DNA of 64,000 nucleotides. Origin: JASSUD01 sp031963045 (GTDB taxonomy: Bacteria; Pseudomonadota; Gammaproteobacteria; Burkholderiales; Burkholderiaceae). Positions 50,968 to 59,166 of the stretch are shown here, piece after piece. The position numbers were made by a program, and so were the translations under genes. How positions within the stretch are numbered: the first letter of the stretch is position 1; every line of letters begins with the position of its first letter. The DNA is taken from the NCBI GenBank assembly GCA_031963045.1, contig JASSUK010000025.1:124001-188000 (forward strand), written 5' to 3'. The notes beneath the pieces were generated by a model that was not told the DNA's origin, did no database searches, and saw only the letters and a list, made by a program, of their open reading frames with translations.

Positions 50968-52308
50968 ATGGACTCCATAAAAATCGGTTTGCTTGGCCTG
51001 GGCACAGTAGGTTCTGCCGTGTTTGAAGTGTTGCGGCGCAACCAAGAAGAAATTCAGCGCCGAGTGGGGCGACACATTGAAATTACAGGCGTGGCGGTAC
51101 GTGATGTCAATCGCGCTCGTGCACTACTGCATGCTGATGTGCCACAAGAAGCCTCTCATGCCGTGCAGATCACGGCCGATGCCTACGAATTAATCAACAA
51201 TCCAGATACCGATATTATTATTGAAGCCATTGGCGGCATTGAGCCTGCGCGACAATATGTTTTGCACGCATTGAGTCAACGCAAGCATATAGTGACGGCC
51301 AATAAAGCCTTGTTAGCTATGCATGGCGATGAGATCTTTGCTAAAGCGCGAGAAATGGGTTGCATGGTTGCCTTTGAGGCAGCTGTGGCTGGAGGCATTC
51401 CGATTATTAAGGTGCTGCGTGAAGGGCTGGCAGGGAACCGTATTGAATGGATTGCTGGAATTATCAACGGCACAACCAATTTTATTTTGTCGCAAATGCG
51501 CGATCAGGGCGTGGATTTTGCAACTGCACTGGCGCAAGCGCAACGCCTTGGATATGCAGAAGCGGATCCTTCCTTTGATGTAGAAGGGGTGGATGCAGCA
51601 CATAAGATAACGCTAATTAGTGCGCTTGCTTTTGGCATTCCGGTGCAATTTGATCGAGCACATATTGAGGGAATCTCTGGCCTGACTGCCCGTGATATTC
51701 GCTATGCAGAAGAATTAGGGTATCGGGTCAAATTATTGGGTATTACCCGCCGCACAGCAGAAGGGATTGAGTTGCGCGTGCACCCCACACTGATTCCCGC
51801 CCGCCATTTGCTGGCCAATGTCGATGGCGCAATGAATGCGGTTTTGGTACAGGCTGATGCACTAGGGCAAACTTTGTATTATGGAAAAGGGGCTGGTGGT
51901 GAGCCTACCGCTTCTTCCGTGGTTGCCGATGTGATAGATGTCGCCCGCTTACATACCGCTGACCCTGAGCATAGGGTGCCGCACTTGGCTTTTCAGCCTG
52001 ATCATCTATCTGCTTTACCCATTTTGCCTTCTAACGAAATCGTGAGCCGTTATTATTTACGCTTGCGCGTGATAGATCGAGCAGGCGTACTTGCTGAAAT
52101 TACAGCGGTTCTCGCTGAACACGGTATTTCAATTGACGCTTTGCTTCAAAAAGAAGCGCAAGCGCTAGGCGAGTTAGGTCCTGAAACCGATTTGATAGTG
52201 CTGACTCATACAACCATAGAAGAAGATCTGAACGCAGCGACTGCGCAGATTCAAAATTTCCCCAGTGTGATTGCTCCTATAGTCAGATTACGTTTAGAAA
52301 CTTTATAA
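50968..52308 (+). CDS. hom: Homoserine dehydrogenase Hom
   Basis: Reduces aspartate semialdehyde to homoserine in the threonine/methionine pathway. The NAD(P) site IKIGLLGLGTVGSAVFEVL starts the protein, then VTANKALLAMHGDEI, AAVAGGIPIIKVLREGLAGN and GIINGTTNFILSQM in the catalytic domain, with EGVDAAHKITLISALAF. A C-terminal ACT domain (about 350-446, LRLRVIDRAGVLAEITAVLAEH) suggests feedback control by threonine. The 446-aa length is usual for the monofunctional enzyme. thrC starts four bases after its stop, so hom-thrC is a coupled operon. Confidence 0.97.
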   Translation: MDSIKIGLLGLGTVGSAVFEVLRRNQEEIQRRVGRHIEITGVAVRDVNRARALLHADVPQEASHAVQITADAYELINNPDTDIIIEAIGGIEPARQYVLHALSQRKHIVTANKALLAMHGDEIFAKAREMGCMVAFEAAVAGGIPIIKVLREGLAGNRIEWIAGIINGTTNFILSQMRDQGVDFATALAQAQRLGYAEADPSFDVEGVDAAHKITLISALAFGIPVQFDRAHIEGISGLTARDIRYAEELGYRVKLLGITRRTAEGIELRVHPTLIPARHLLANVDGAMNAVLVQADALGQTLYYGKGAGGEPTASSVVADVIDVARLHTADPEHRVPHLAFQPDHLSALPILPSNEIVSRYYLRLRVIDRAGVLAEITAVLAEHGISIDALLQKEAQALGELGPETDLIVLTHTTIEEDLNAATAQIQNFPSVIAPIVRLRLETL

Positions 52309-52312
52309 AACC

Positions 52313-53839
52313 ATGCGCTATTTCTCTACTCGCACGCCTGCTAGTGAGCAGCTTCCCCTGACATTTTCACAGAGCGTACTAACAGGCTTGGCTGAAGATG
52401 GAGGGCTGTATTTGCCGCAGCAGTATCCTCAGATCACGCCAGAAGAATTGCAGCAATGGGCCGGGCTGTCTTATGCCGAGCTGGCCTATCAACTTTTCTC
52501 GAAGTTTTGTGACGATATTCCGAAGGCAGATATTCAAATATTAACGCAGCGTGCTTACACGGCTTCTCGCTTTGCGCATGCGCGGGATGCGCATACCGCC
52601 ACGCATATCACCCCGCTTACTGCTTTAGGGGTAGAAGAGGGTGCAGCCCTGTCTTTGCTTGAGCTCTCTAATGGCCCTACACTGGCTTTTAAAGACCTTG
52701 CGATGCAGCTGTTAGGGGAGGTGTTTGAGTATGTGTTGGATAAAACAGGCGCTACGCTCAATATTTTAGGAGCTACATCGGGCGATACAGGCAGTGCCGC
52801 GGAATATGCAATGCGCGGTAAGCGGGGCGTACAAGTTTTTATGCTCTCGCCTTACGGAAAAATGAGCCCTTTCCAAGCAGCGCAGATGTACAGCCTGCAA
52901 GATGAAAATATTTTTAATATTGCGCTCGATGGTGTTTTTGATGACGCGCAAGACATAGTCAAAGCGGTATCTAGCGATCAAGCTTTTAAAGATAAATATA
53001 CGATTGGCACCGTCAATTCCATTAATTGGTTGCGCGTGCTTGCTCAGGTTGTGTATTACTTCAAAGCCTATTTTTCTGCGATTCCTATCGCTTCGAACCC
53101 AGCGCTTAGCAATACTCCACTGCGCGATTGGCCTAAAGTAACGTTCTCTGTACCTTCTGGAAATTTTGGTAATGTCTGTGCGGGCTATATCGCTCGAAAA
53201 ATGGGTTTGCCGATTCAAAAGTTAGTCGTGGCGACCAATGAAAACGATGTGCTCGACGAGTTTTTTAAAACGGGCATATATCGGGTGCGCAAACAAACGC
53301 ACTCGACCAGTAGCCCGAGTATGGATATCTCAAAAGCATCCAATATCGAACGTTTGATTTTTGACATAGTGGACCGCGATGCGGTGCGTTTACGGTCACT
53401 GTTTGAAAAAGTCCAGACAGAAGGGGGCTTTGACTTATCGGGCGAGGCTGATTTTTCTCGCCTACAGGCAGCAGGGCTCGTATCTAACTGTAGCCATCAT
53501 GCAGAACGTATAGCGGCGATACGTGATGTATATACCCGCTACCAGCGCATCATTGATCCCCATACAGCAGACGGTTTAGTAGCTGCTCGCAAATATTTAG
53601 AGCCAGGCATTCCGATGATCGTATTGGAAACGGCGCAGCCTATAAAATTCAACGAAGTGATCCAAGAAGCACTGGGCCAGGCTGCCCCACGCCCAAGCGC
53701 TTTTGAGCAACTAGAGACCCTTCCACAGCGCTTAGAACGTTTGCCTGTCGATGTGCAGGCGGTGAAGGATTACATTGCTAAGCACGTACCCTACCCTTCT
53801 ACTAACTCAGCCTCTGCTGGCAGCGTAAACTTAAACTGA
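52313..53839 (+). CDS. thrC: Threonine synthase ThrC
   Basis: PLP enzyme that converts O-phosphohomoserine to threonine. The PLP lysine is in LSNGPTLAFKDLAMQLLG (about residue 128). Other features are NILGATSGDTGSAAEYAM, SPYGKMSPFQAAQMY, NSINWLRVLAQVVYY, VPSGNFGNVCAGYIA and STSSPSMDIS. At 508 aa it is about 25 residues longer than usual. The excess seems to be the C-terminal stretch after VKDYIAKHV (PYPSTNSASAGSVNLN), which runs 49 bases into the end of the convergent lolA gene. Confidence 0.95.
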   Translation: MRYFSTRTPASEQLPLTFSQSVLTGLAEDGGLYLPQQYPQITPEELQQWAGLSYAELAYQLFSKFCDDIPKADIQILTQRAYTASRFAHARDAHTATHITPLTALGVEEGAALSLLELSNGPTLAFKDLAMQLLGEVFEYVLDKTGATLNILGATSGDTGSAAEYAMRGKRGVQVFMLSPYGKMSPFQAAQMYSLQDENIFNIALDGVFDDAQDIVKAVSSDQAFKDKYTIGTVNSINWLRVLAQVVYYFKAYFSAIPIASNPALSNTPLRDWPKVTFSVPSGNFGNVCAGYIARKMGLPIQKLVVATNENDVLDEFFKTGIYRVRKQTHSTSSPSMDISKASNIERLIFDIVDRDAVRLRSLFEKVQTEGGFDLSGEADFSRLQAAGLVSNCSHHAERIAAIRDVYTRYQRIIDPHTADGLVAARKYLEPGIPMIVLETAQPIKFNEVIQEALGQAAPRPSAFEQLETLPQRLERLPVDVQAVKDYIAKHVPYPSTNSASAGSVNLN

Positions 53840-54501
53840 TCTTTAGCCAGAGATGGATTAATTTCCAGATGATGGAAGGTCAAATAAGTCACATTGCCAA
53901 AAGCATCATGCAGCTCCATGGCATGGAGCATATTGCTGCGAAAGCCAATGCGAATGCGCTCAAACGCAGCATCTTGCTGCTTGGGCCGCAATTCCAACCA
54001 ATCGATACCTCGCATCACCCCTTCATCACGCAACGTAAAAGTGCGCTCTAAATCTGCACGACCAAACAAAATAGCAGCACTACTCCCGTTTATTGCCTCA
54101 TCTACCAAACGGTGTGTAACTTGCTGTAGATCTTTGTCATACACATAAAAATCGCGCCCATCTGCCTGTAAAACTTGCTCATAAGGTGTAGTAACCTCCC
54201 AAACAAATTGACCTGGGCGTTTGAATACAAAATGGCCTTGAAGCACTTGTTCAGGTGGGCTCATAGTGATGGGTGGGCGTGTTGCGATACGCGCTCCATT
54301 CGTAGTTGCAGGCTTGGGTTTCGCTGTAATTTGCCTTTGTTCAAATTGGCCTTTGGCTGTTTGAACTTGGGTGACGAAATGCATTAATGCTTCGCGGCCT
54401 GAAGCCAGTGCGGGTGCGCTGTTTAAGAAGGCCAAGCAAAATGCTAACTGTATGCAGCGAGATACACCATGGCGTAGAGCATAAATGCAGTGTGCAGTCA
54501 T
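53791..54501 (-). CDS. lolA: Outer-membrane lipoprotein carrier protein LolA
   Basis: Periplasmic chaperone that carries lipoproteins from LolCDE to the outer membrane. A signal peptide (YALRHGVSRCIQLAFCLAFL then NSAPALA) precedes the LolA fold, with GQFEQRQITAKP, LQGHFVFKRPGQFVWEVTTP and VYDKDLQQVTHRLVDEAI. The C-terminal part has MELHDAFGNVTYLTFHHLEI and FKFTLPAEAELVEG. I chose the ATG at 54501 (236 aa); codons further upstream lie inside a family B repeat and would not encode a signal peptide. The end overlaps thrC by 49 bases in the convergent orientation. In Burkholderia lolA sits near ftsK and rarA, so this is a rearranged location. Confidence 0.9.
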   Translation of the reverse strand: MTAHCIYALRHGVSRCIQLAFCLAFLNSAPALASGREALMHFVTQVQTAKGQFEQRQITAKPKPATTNGARIATRPPITMSPPEQVLQGHFVFKRPGQFVWEVTTPYEQVLQADGRDFYVYDKDLQQVTHRLVDEAINGSSAAILFGRADLERTFTLRDEGVMRGIDWLELRPKQQDAAFERIRIGFRSNMLHAMELHDAFGNVTYLTFHHLEINPSLAKDQFKFTLPAEAELVEG

Positions 54502-54508
54502 ATAGAAC

Positions 54509-54595
54509 GGTAGGTTGGTGGTGAGGTACGAACCCCAACATGCGCACCACTGACTTTTAATCATCGCTTTTGGCATGCGCATGCAGGTTTTTTTA
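54509..54595. repeat. Family B repeat, left part
   Basis: GGTAGGTTGGTGGTGAGGTACGAACC and the interior (CATGCGCACCACTGACTTTTAATC), but no right arm. It starts eight bases upstream of the lolA ATG, so it contributes to or replaces the lolA leader. The RNB gene ends 18 bases further on. Confidence 0.75.
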
Positions 54596-54612
54596 ATTGA
54601 AAATAGCTCTAA

Positions 54613-56667
54613 TTATTTACAAGCCGCTTCTTCGACCGTATCAGTGTTGCAAGCAACAGGTGCAGCAGCAGCTTCTGACGCTGTTGAATCCGCGTCACCA
54701 TCTTCTTCTTCAGACTCAGGTGCCACAGCAGGCTCTGCTGCGCTTAATATCTTAAGCAGACGTGCAGATGCCGTTAACTCTAGTTCATCAATATGAGTGA
54801 TATGCAGCAATAGAGCCGTCCCGCTTGCTTGTATTCCCAGCTCAGGGATGTGTAGCGTCAGAGGAATATCTTCCAGGCGCACTAAATCGCCTTTTATCAC
54901 GATGGCTCTGACTTGCTGGAGGTTTTCTTGCAGTAACCATCGCAAACACCAAAACCGCTCCATGCGCCCTTGGTGTTCCGAATAGTCTGCATAAGTATCT
55001 GTAAAGCGTTGAGCAACAATGTACAGCTCAGCATCTTTAGGTTGGAATGGCGCGCACAGCCTTGCAGCTACTCCATCGCGCGCGCAGGCTATGAGTTGCC
55101 ATTGGTTGAGTAAATCAATATAGCGACGTAATGGAGAGGTGCTCCACGCATATTGTGCAACGCCTAGGCCTTCATGGGGGGCAGGAGTTAATTGCATACG
55201 GGTGCGGTTGGGGCCAAATGCACGTTGAGCACGATAAATGCCAGGCACGCCATGCCCAGCAAGCAAGCCTCCCCATGTGCTGTTAGCTAGTATGGCGAGT
55301 TCAGCCACGATGAAATTTATCGGGGAATGGCGATCACGCGGTACGATGCTTATGTGCTCTTCCTCATCTATATAAAAGCTGAAGTCACGCTGATTTTGGG
55401 TTTCGCGGCGCAAGCCAGATTGAAGACGTGCTTGTTGGCGCTTTTCATACAGCGCTTGTGCAAAGGGCCATATTAGGGCTAGTTCTGCTTTGTAAGGATA
55501 GTTGCCTGAACCTGCTGCCAGTGCTTCTTCAGTCACTTCAGTTTCTAGCGTGTTGTGGCGTAGATTGTCTGCAATCCATACACGTTCAATACGTGTTTCG
55601 CTGGTAACGATTTGCTGGGTAGTGGTATCGATAATGGTGTAGAGCGATAGGGCAGGGCGTAGGCTGCCCGCTTCTAGCGTAAAGGTATCGACGAGTGTTT
55701 GGGGCAGCATCGTGATTTTGTCGCCTGGCATATAGACTGTTGATAGGCGGTTACGCAATTCCATATCGAGTGGACTGCCAGGATTGATCCCAAGCGCTGG
55801 GGCTGCGATATGAATACCAATGCGCACGCGATCTTCCGCCAAAATCTGTACGGAAAACGCATCATCTATTTCGGTAGTGGTAATGTCATCGATAGAAAAT
55901 GCTTGCACTTCGGCTTCAGGTAACTCTAGGTTTTTTACGCGTGTGGTCAGTACCTCACAAGTGTAGGTAGGTAGATCAACTGCTGCGAATCCAATACCTT
56001 TTGGAAAAGATTGAGCTAAAAAGCGCGCTTCGTGCAGCGCACGCGCAGAGGGAATGCCCTGGCAGGCGAGCATCAGTTGTGCATGTGTTTTACCTAGTGC
56101 GATAGAGGCCGTCTCAAGAGCCTTATATTCAATGGTATTTTTATCGGGAGCCGTGAGAAGTTCGAGGACCTTGTTTTGAAAAGCACTCGGCAAGCGGTGT
56201 GCTTTGAGCTCATTTTCATATTCTGCTTGCACGAGAGCTTGCTGCTTACGGCGTTCTAGCCCCGCCAATGCGGCTTTGAGTTGTTCTTCCGGTGCCCTTT
56301 GATAGTTGCCACGCCCTTTGCGCCGAAAATACATAGGCGCGCCATGCAACCGTAAGGCCAGGGCTGCGCGTTCCATGGAGGTGGGTTTTGCACCAAAATA
56401 TTCCTCTGAGAATGCGCGAAGCTCAAAGGCCTCACTAGGCGCGCATTCCCACAAAAAATCTAGATCGATTTGTTCTGCTGATTCTTGGGTAGCTTGCATC
56501 CACTCACCCAGTGCTGTGCCGCGTTGTCCTTCAAATTCAAACAAAACTTCTTTGGCCCTTACTTTCGCGCGACGCCCTCCGGGCAACTCGACTTGAAAGG
56601 CTTCGCCTTGCACTTCTAGAATTGCCCCAGCTTTTAAACTTCCTGATTCTTCAAAAAAAATATTCAT
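54613..56667 (-). CDS. RNB-family exoribonuclease (RNase II type)
   Basis: 3'-to-5' exoribonuclease of the RNase II/R superfamily. The catalytic RNB segment carries the acidic cluster FSIDDITTTEIDDAFSVQ (four Asp-type metal ligands around residues 275-286), IHIAAPALGINPGSPLD, TVYMPGDKITMLP and the later STSPLRRYIDLLNQWQL. The N-terminal region (1-230) is a CSD-like and linker part typical of Burkholderia ribonuclease II-like proteins. The C-terminal tail is acidic (PAVAPESEEEDGDADSTASE). The frame opens with a TTG, but the ATG two codons later (56667) fits the family start MNIFFEESGSLKAGAI. It is upstream of lolA on the same strand. Confidence 0.9.
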   Translation of the reverse strand: MNIFFEESGSLKAGAILEVQGEAFQVELPGGRRAKVRAKEVLFEFEGQRGTALGEWMQATQESAEQIDLDFLWECAPSEAFELRAFSEEYFGAKPTSMERAALALRLHGAPMYFRRKGRGNYQRAPEEQLKAALAGLERRKQQALVQAEYENELKAHRLPSAFQNKVLELLTAPDKNTIEYKALETASIALGKTHAQLMLACQGIPSARALHEARFLAQSFPKGIGFAAVDLPTYTCEVLTTRVKNLELPEAEVQAFSIDDITTTEIDDAFSVQILAEDRVRIGIHIAAPALGINPGSPLDMELRNRLSTVYMPGDKITMLPQTLVDTFTLEAGSLRPALSLYTIIDTTTQQIVTSETRIERVWIADNLRHNTLETEVTEEALAAGSGNYPYKAELALIWPFAQALYEKRQQARLQSGLRRETQNQRDFSFYIDEEEHISIVPRDRHSPINFIVAELAILANSTWGGLLAGHGVPGIYRAQRAFGPNRTRMQLTPAPHEGLGVAQYAWSTSPLRRYIDLLNQWQLIACARDGVAARLCAPFQPKDAELYIVAQRFTDTYADYSEHQGRMERFWCLRWLLQENLQQVRAIVIKGDLVRLEDIPLTLHIPELGIQASGTALLLHITHIDELELTASARLLKILSAAEPAVAPESEEEDGDADSTASEAAAAPVACNTDTVEEAACK

Positions 56668-56713
56668 TGACAAGCCGTACAGACACCATTTGAGATAATA
56701 AAAAAAGAGAAGC

Positions 56714-56729
56714 TTAGGGTGTGTCCTAA
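56714..56729. repeat. 16-bp family A remnant forming a stop codon
   Basis: TTAGGGTGTGTCCTAA, identical to the word at 14627-14642. Read on the minus strand, its CCTAA end supplies the TAG stop codon of mpl (at 56726-56728). The original end of the mpl coding sequence may have been changed by the element. Confidence 0.55.
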
Positions 56730-58216
56730 GTTTTGAGACGATCTAGTAGTAGGGAGTGGATATTTTCAAACCCTCCATTGCTCATCACTACAATATGGTC
56801 TCCTTCCCGAGCTGTTTCAATAATTGCATTGACTAATAGGGGCACACTGTCAAAGGCCTGGGCACGTTTTCCTAAAGGCGCCATCACTTCTGCCACATTC
56901 CAGTGCACGCTTTGCTTACTCCCTTCACGTGGTGGAGTTGCGTAGGCAAAGATATGGTCTGCATCTACTAAGCTATCCAGCAGACGGGTTTTCATCACGC
57001 CTAGCTTCATTGTATTAGAACGAGGTTCCAATACTGCAAGGATGCGAGGTTTCGTTGTGCAGTGCTCTTGCGCTGGTTTTGCTTGCTGGAGTTTGGAGCG
57101 AAGGCCAGCTAGGGTAGTTTGTATGGCTGTGGGGTGATGGGCAAAATCATCATATACCGTAATACCCCGCGCTACGCCTCGCACCTCCATACGGCGTTTT
57201 ACGCCTGAAAAACGCCCTAAAGCTTCTATAGCTTGCTCAGGTAGCACACCACAATGTCGTGCTGCTGCAATAGCGGCTAGCGCATTCATCTGGCTATGCG
57301 CACCTTGCATGCCGCTTTGCTCTGACCATTGAACGTTTCCGATGACATTATCCTGCCATGCCACAGTAAAAGATTCACAATCTTTTGTAGATATGCCAGT
57401 TGGCAGATTCGGTGTGCGCGCTTCCCACTGTCCGGGTGTTCCAAAATATTCCACTTCACTCCAACACCCACGATCAAGAACCCGTTTTAGTGCATCTCCG
57501 GGCTCTTCATGCGTATTGGATAGATGGTTTTCTGTAGAAGATTTTTTGTGCTGGCCATTGACGATTAAACGTCCTATATTCGGTACGATACGTACTAAAT
57601 GATGAAATTGTGTCTCAATGGCAGCAAGATCAGGGAAGATATCCGCATGATCATATTCAAGATTATTGAGAATAACGGTGCGTGGGTGGTAATGGACAAA
57701 TTTGGAGCGCTTATCAAAAAAAGCGGTGTCGTATTCATCGGCTTCAATGATAAAAAAAGAAGAGTCACATAGCCGTGCTGATACACCAAAATTCTGTGGT
57801 ACTCCGCCTAGTAAAAAGCTAGGTTGCAATCCCGCTTCTTCTAAAATCCACGTGAGCATGGCGGTGGTGGTGGTTTTGCCATGCGTCCCTGCAACGGCTA
57901 ATACCCATTTGCCTGGTAGTAGGTGTTCACTGAGCCATTGAGGTCCTGATATATAAGGCAGGCCTTGATTGAGAATGGCCTCCATGAGCGGGTTGCCTCG
58001 AGTGATTACATTTCCCACTACATACAGATCAGGTTTAAGCGCCAATTGATCTATATCATAGCCTTCAATAAGATCAATGCCTTGTTGTGCCAACTGAATA
58101 CTCATGGGGGGATATACAGCTGCATCACAGCCTGTCACTTTGTGTCCTGCTGCGCGAGCTAGTACTGCCAGCCCTCCCATAAAGGTGCCGCATATTCCTA
58201 GTATATGAATGTGCAT
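56726..58216 (-). CDS. mpl: UDP-N-acetylmuramate:L-alanyl-gamma-D-glutamyl-meso-DAP ligase Mpl
   Basis: Peptidoglycan recycling enzyme that re-attaches the released tripeptide to UDP-MurNAc. It has the MurC-like N-domain (MHIHILGICGTFMGGLAVLARAAGHKVTGCD), the ATP loop AVAGTHGKTTTTAMLTWIL, EADEYDTAFFDKRSKFVHY (specific to Mpl) and NLEYDHADIF. The C-terminal ligase domain contains RRMEVRGVARGITVYDDFAHHPTA and LEPRSNTMKLG. Length (496 aa) is slightly above the E. coli 457 aa. An insertion near residue 228 (KKSSTENHLSNTHEEPGD) accounts for part of it. The next gene is a TlpA-like protein on the other strand, as in Burkholderia. Confidence 0.95.
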   Translation of the reverse strand: MHIHILGICGTFMGGLAVLARAAGHKVTGCDAAVYPPMSIQLAQQGIDLIEGYDIDQLALKPDLYVVGNVITRGNPLMEAILNQGLPYISGPQWLSEHLLPGKWVLAVAGTHGKTTTTAMLTWILEEAGLQPSFLLGGVPQNFGVSARLCDSSFFIIEADEYDTAFFDKRSKFVHYHPRTVILNNLEYDHADIFPDLAAIETQFHHLVRIVPNIGRLIVNGQHKKSSTENHLSNTHEEPGDALKRVLDRGCWSEVEYFGTPGQWEARTPNLPTGISTKDCESFTVAWQDNVIGNVQWSEQSGMQGAHSQMNALAAIAAARHCGVLPEQAIEALGRFSGVKRRMEVRGVARGITVYDDFAHHPTAIQTTLAGLRSKLQQAKPAQEHCTTKPRILAVLEPRSNTMKLGVMKTRLLDSLVDADHIFAYATPPREGSKQSVHWNVAEVMAPLGKRAQAFDSVPLLVNAIIETAREGDHIVVMSNGGFENIHSLLLDRLKT

Positions 58217-58445
58217 AAATCGTGCTTTCCGTATAAGTGCTAGAGTACGTTCTTGACGCGTCTTGAGAAAAAATAAGAAAATTCTTGATTAGAAGTATGA
58301 GAAAAAGCGGGTGTACTTCCAGGACAAAAAAACCACTATTTTAGCTAGTACACTGAACCCATTTTCCGGGATGTTTTTTCTATGCATCGCAAACGCATTT
58401 CAGGCAGTTTGTCTGGACCTTTTTCCTGATACCGAGTACCTATCT

Positions 58446-59030
58446 ATGTACACCTTCATTAAAACCCGGCTTTTCCGTAAACGCTCTCGACTTTTCTGGT
58501 TAGGAATGGCCGTGTTGCTCAGTGCTGCGACGTATGGCTTTTATCGCTATCAAGAGAGCCAGAATCTTGATCAGGCTGGCCTCACTGCAGAACGAGCAGG
58601 TCTTTGGGAAGCCGAACTCACGGACCTTGAAGGTGAACAACGTACGCTTGCAAAATATGAGGGGCAGGCGCTGGTTATCAATTTCTGGGGGTCGTGGTGT
58701 GAGCCTTGTTTGCAGGAAATTCCGGCATTCGTAGCGGCACAAAAAAAATATAAATCAAAAAAAATTCAGTTTATCGGTATCGCTGTCGATTCTGCTGTGA
58801 ACGTTATCGAATTTACGCGCATATTTAGAATGAATTATCCGATTTATATAGCAGGTTTTGAAGGTACGCAGCTTGCACGCGACTTAGGTAATGCACAGGG
58901 AGGTTTGCCTTTTACGGTGTTGATTGACGCAGAAGGGAATGTGAGACGCACTATTCTCGGGAAAGTCACAGCGGAAAAATTAGACGCAGAGCTAACATTG
59001 CTATCCGAGCCCATTGACGAAACTACTTGA
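58446..59030 (+). CDS. TlpA/ResA-like membrane-anchored thioredoxin
   Basis: A 194-aa protein with a short basic N-terminus, one helix (LFWLGMAVLLSAATYGFYRY) and a periplasmic thioredoxin fold. The active site is WGSWCEPCLQEIPAFV (CEPC), and GGLPFTVLIDAEGNV is the cis-Pro loop. Such proteins reduce disulfides in c-type cytochrome maturation or in CuA assembly of oxidases. The frame is open from 58311, but the ATG at 58446 fits the family. It diverges from mpl and converges with uvrD; a family B repeat lies between it and uvrD. Confidence 0.92.
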   Translation: MYTFIKTRLFRKRSRLFWLGMAVLLSAATYGFYRYQESQNLDQAGLTAERAGLWEAELTDLEGEQRTLAKYEGQALVINFWGSWCEPCLQEIPAFVAAQKKYKSKKIQFIGIAVDSAVNVIEFTRIFRMNYPIYIAGFEGTQLARDLGNAQGGLPFTVLIDAEGNVRRTILGKVTAEKLDAELTLLSEPIDETT

Positions 59031-59031
59031 T

Positions 59032-59160
59032 GTAGGTTGGTTGAGGCGCGAACCCCAACATGATGACCACTTTCCTTTTAAAACCTGCATATACAGGCCA
59101 AAAGCGATGATTAAAAGTTGGTGGTATGCATGTTGGGGTTCGTACCTCAACCAACCTACC
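59032..59160. repeat. Family B palindromic repeat, copy 12
   Basis: A copy of about 129 bp that starts one base after the TlpA-like stop codon and ends six bases before the uvrD stop codon. The intergenic space between these convergent genes is the repeat itself. Confidence 0.87.
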
Positions 59161-59166
59161 GCTCTA

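Noticed and set aside
50805..51026. 73-codon frame between tsaB and hom
   Set aside because: Overlaps the hom start by 59 bp in another frame, has no ribosome binding site, and its composition is that of A/T-rich spacer.
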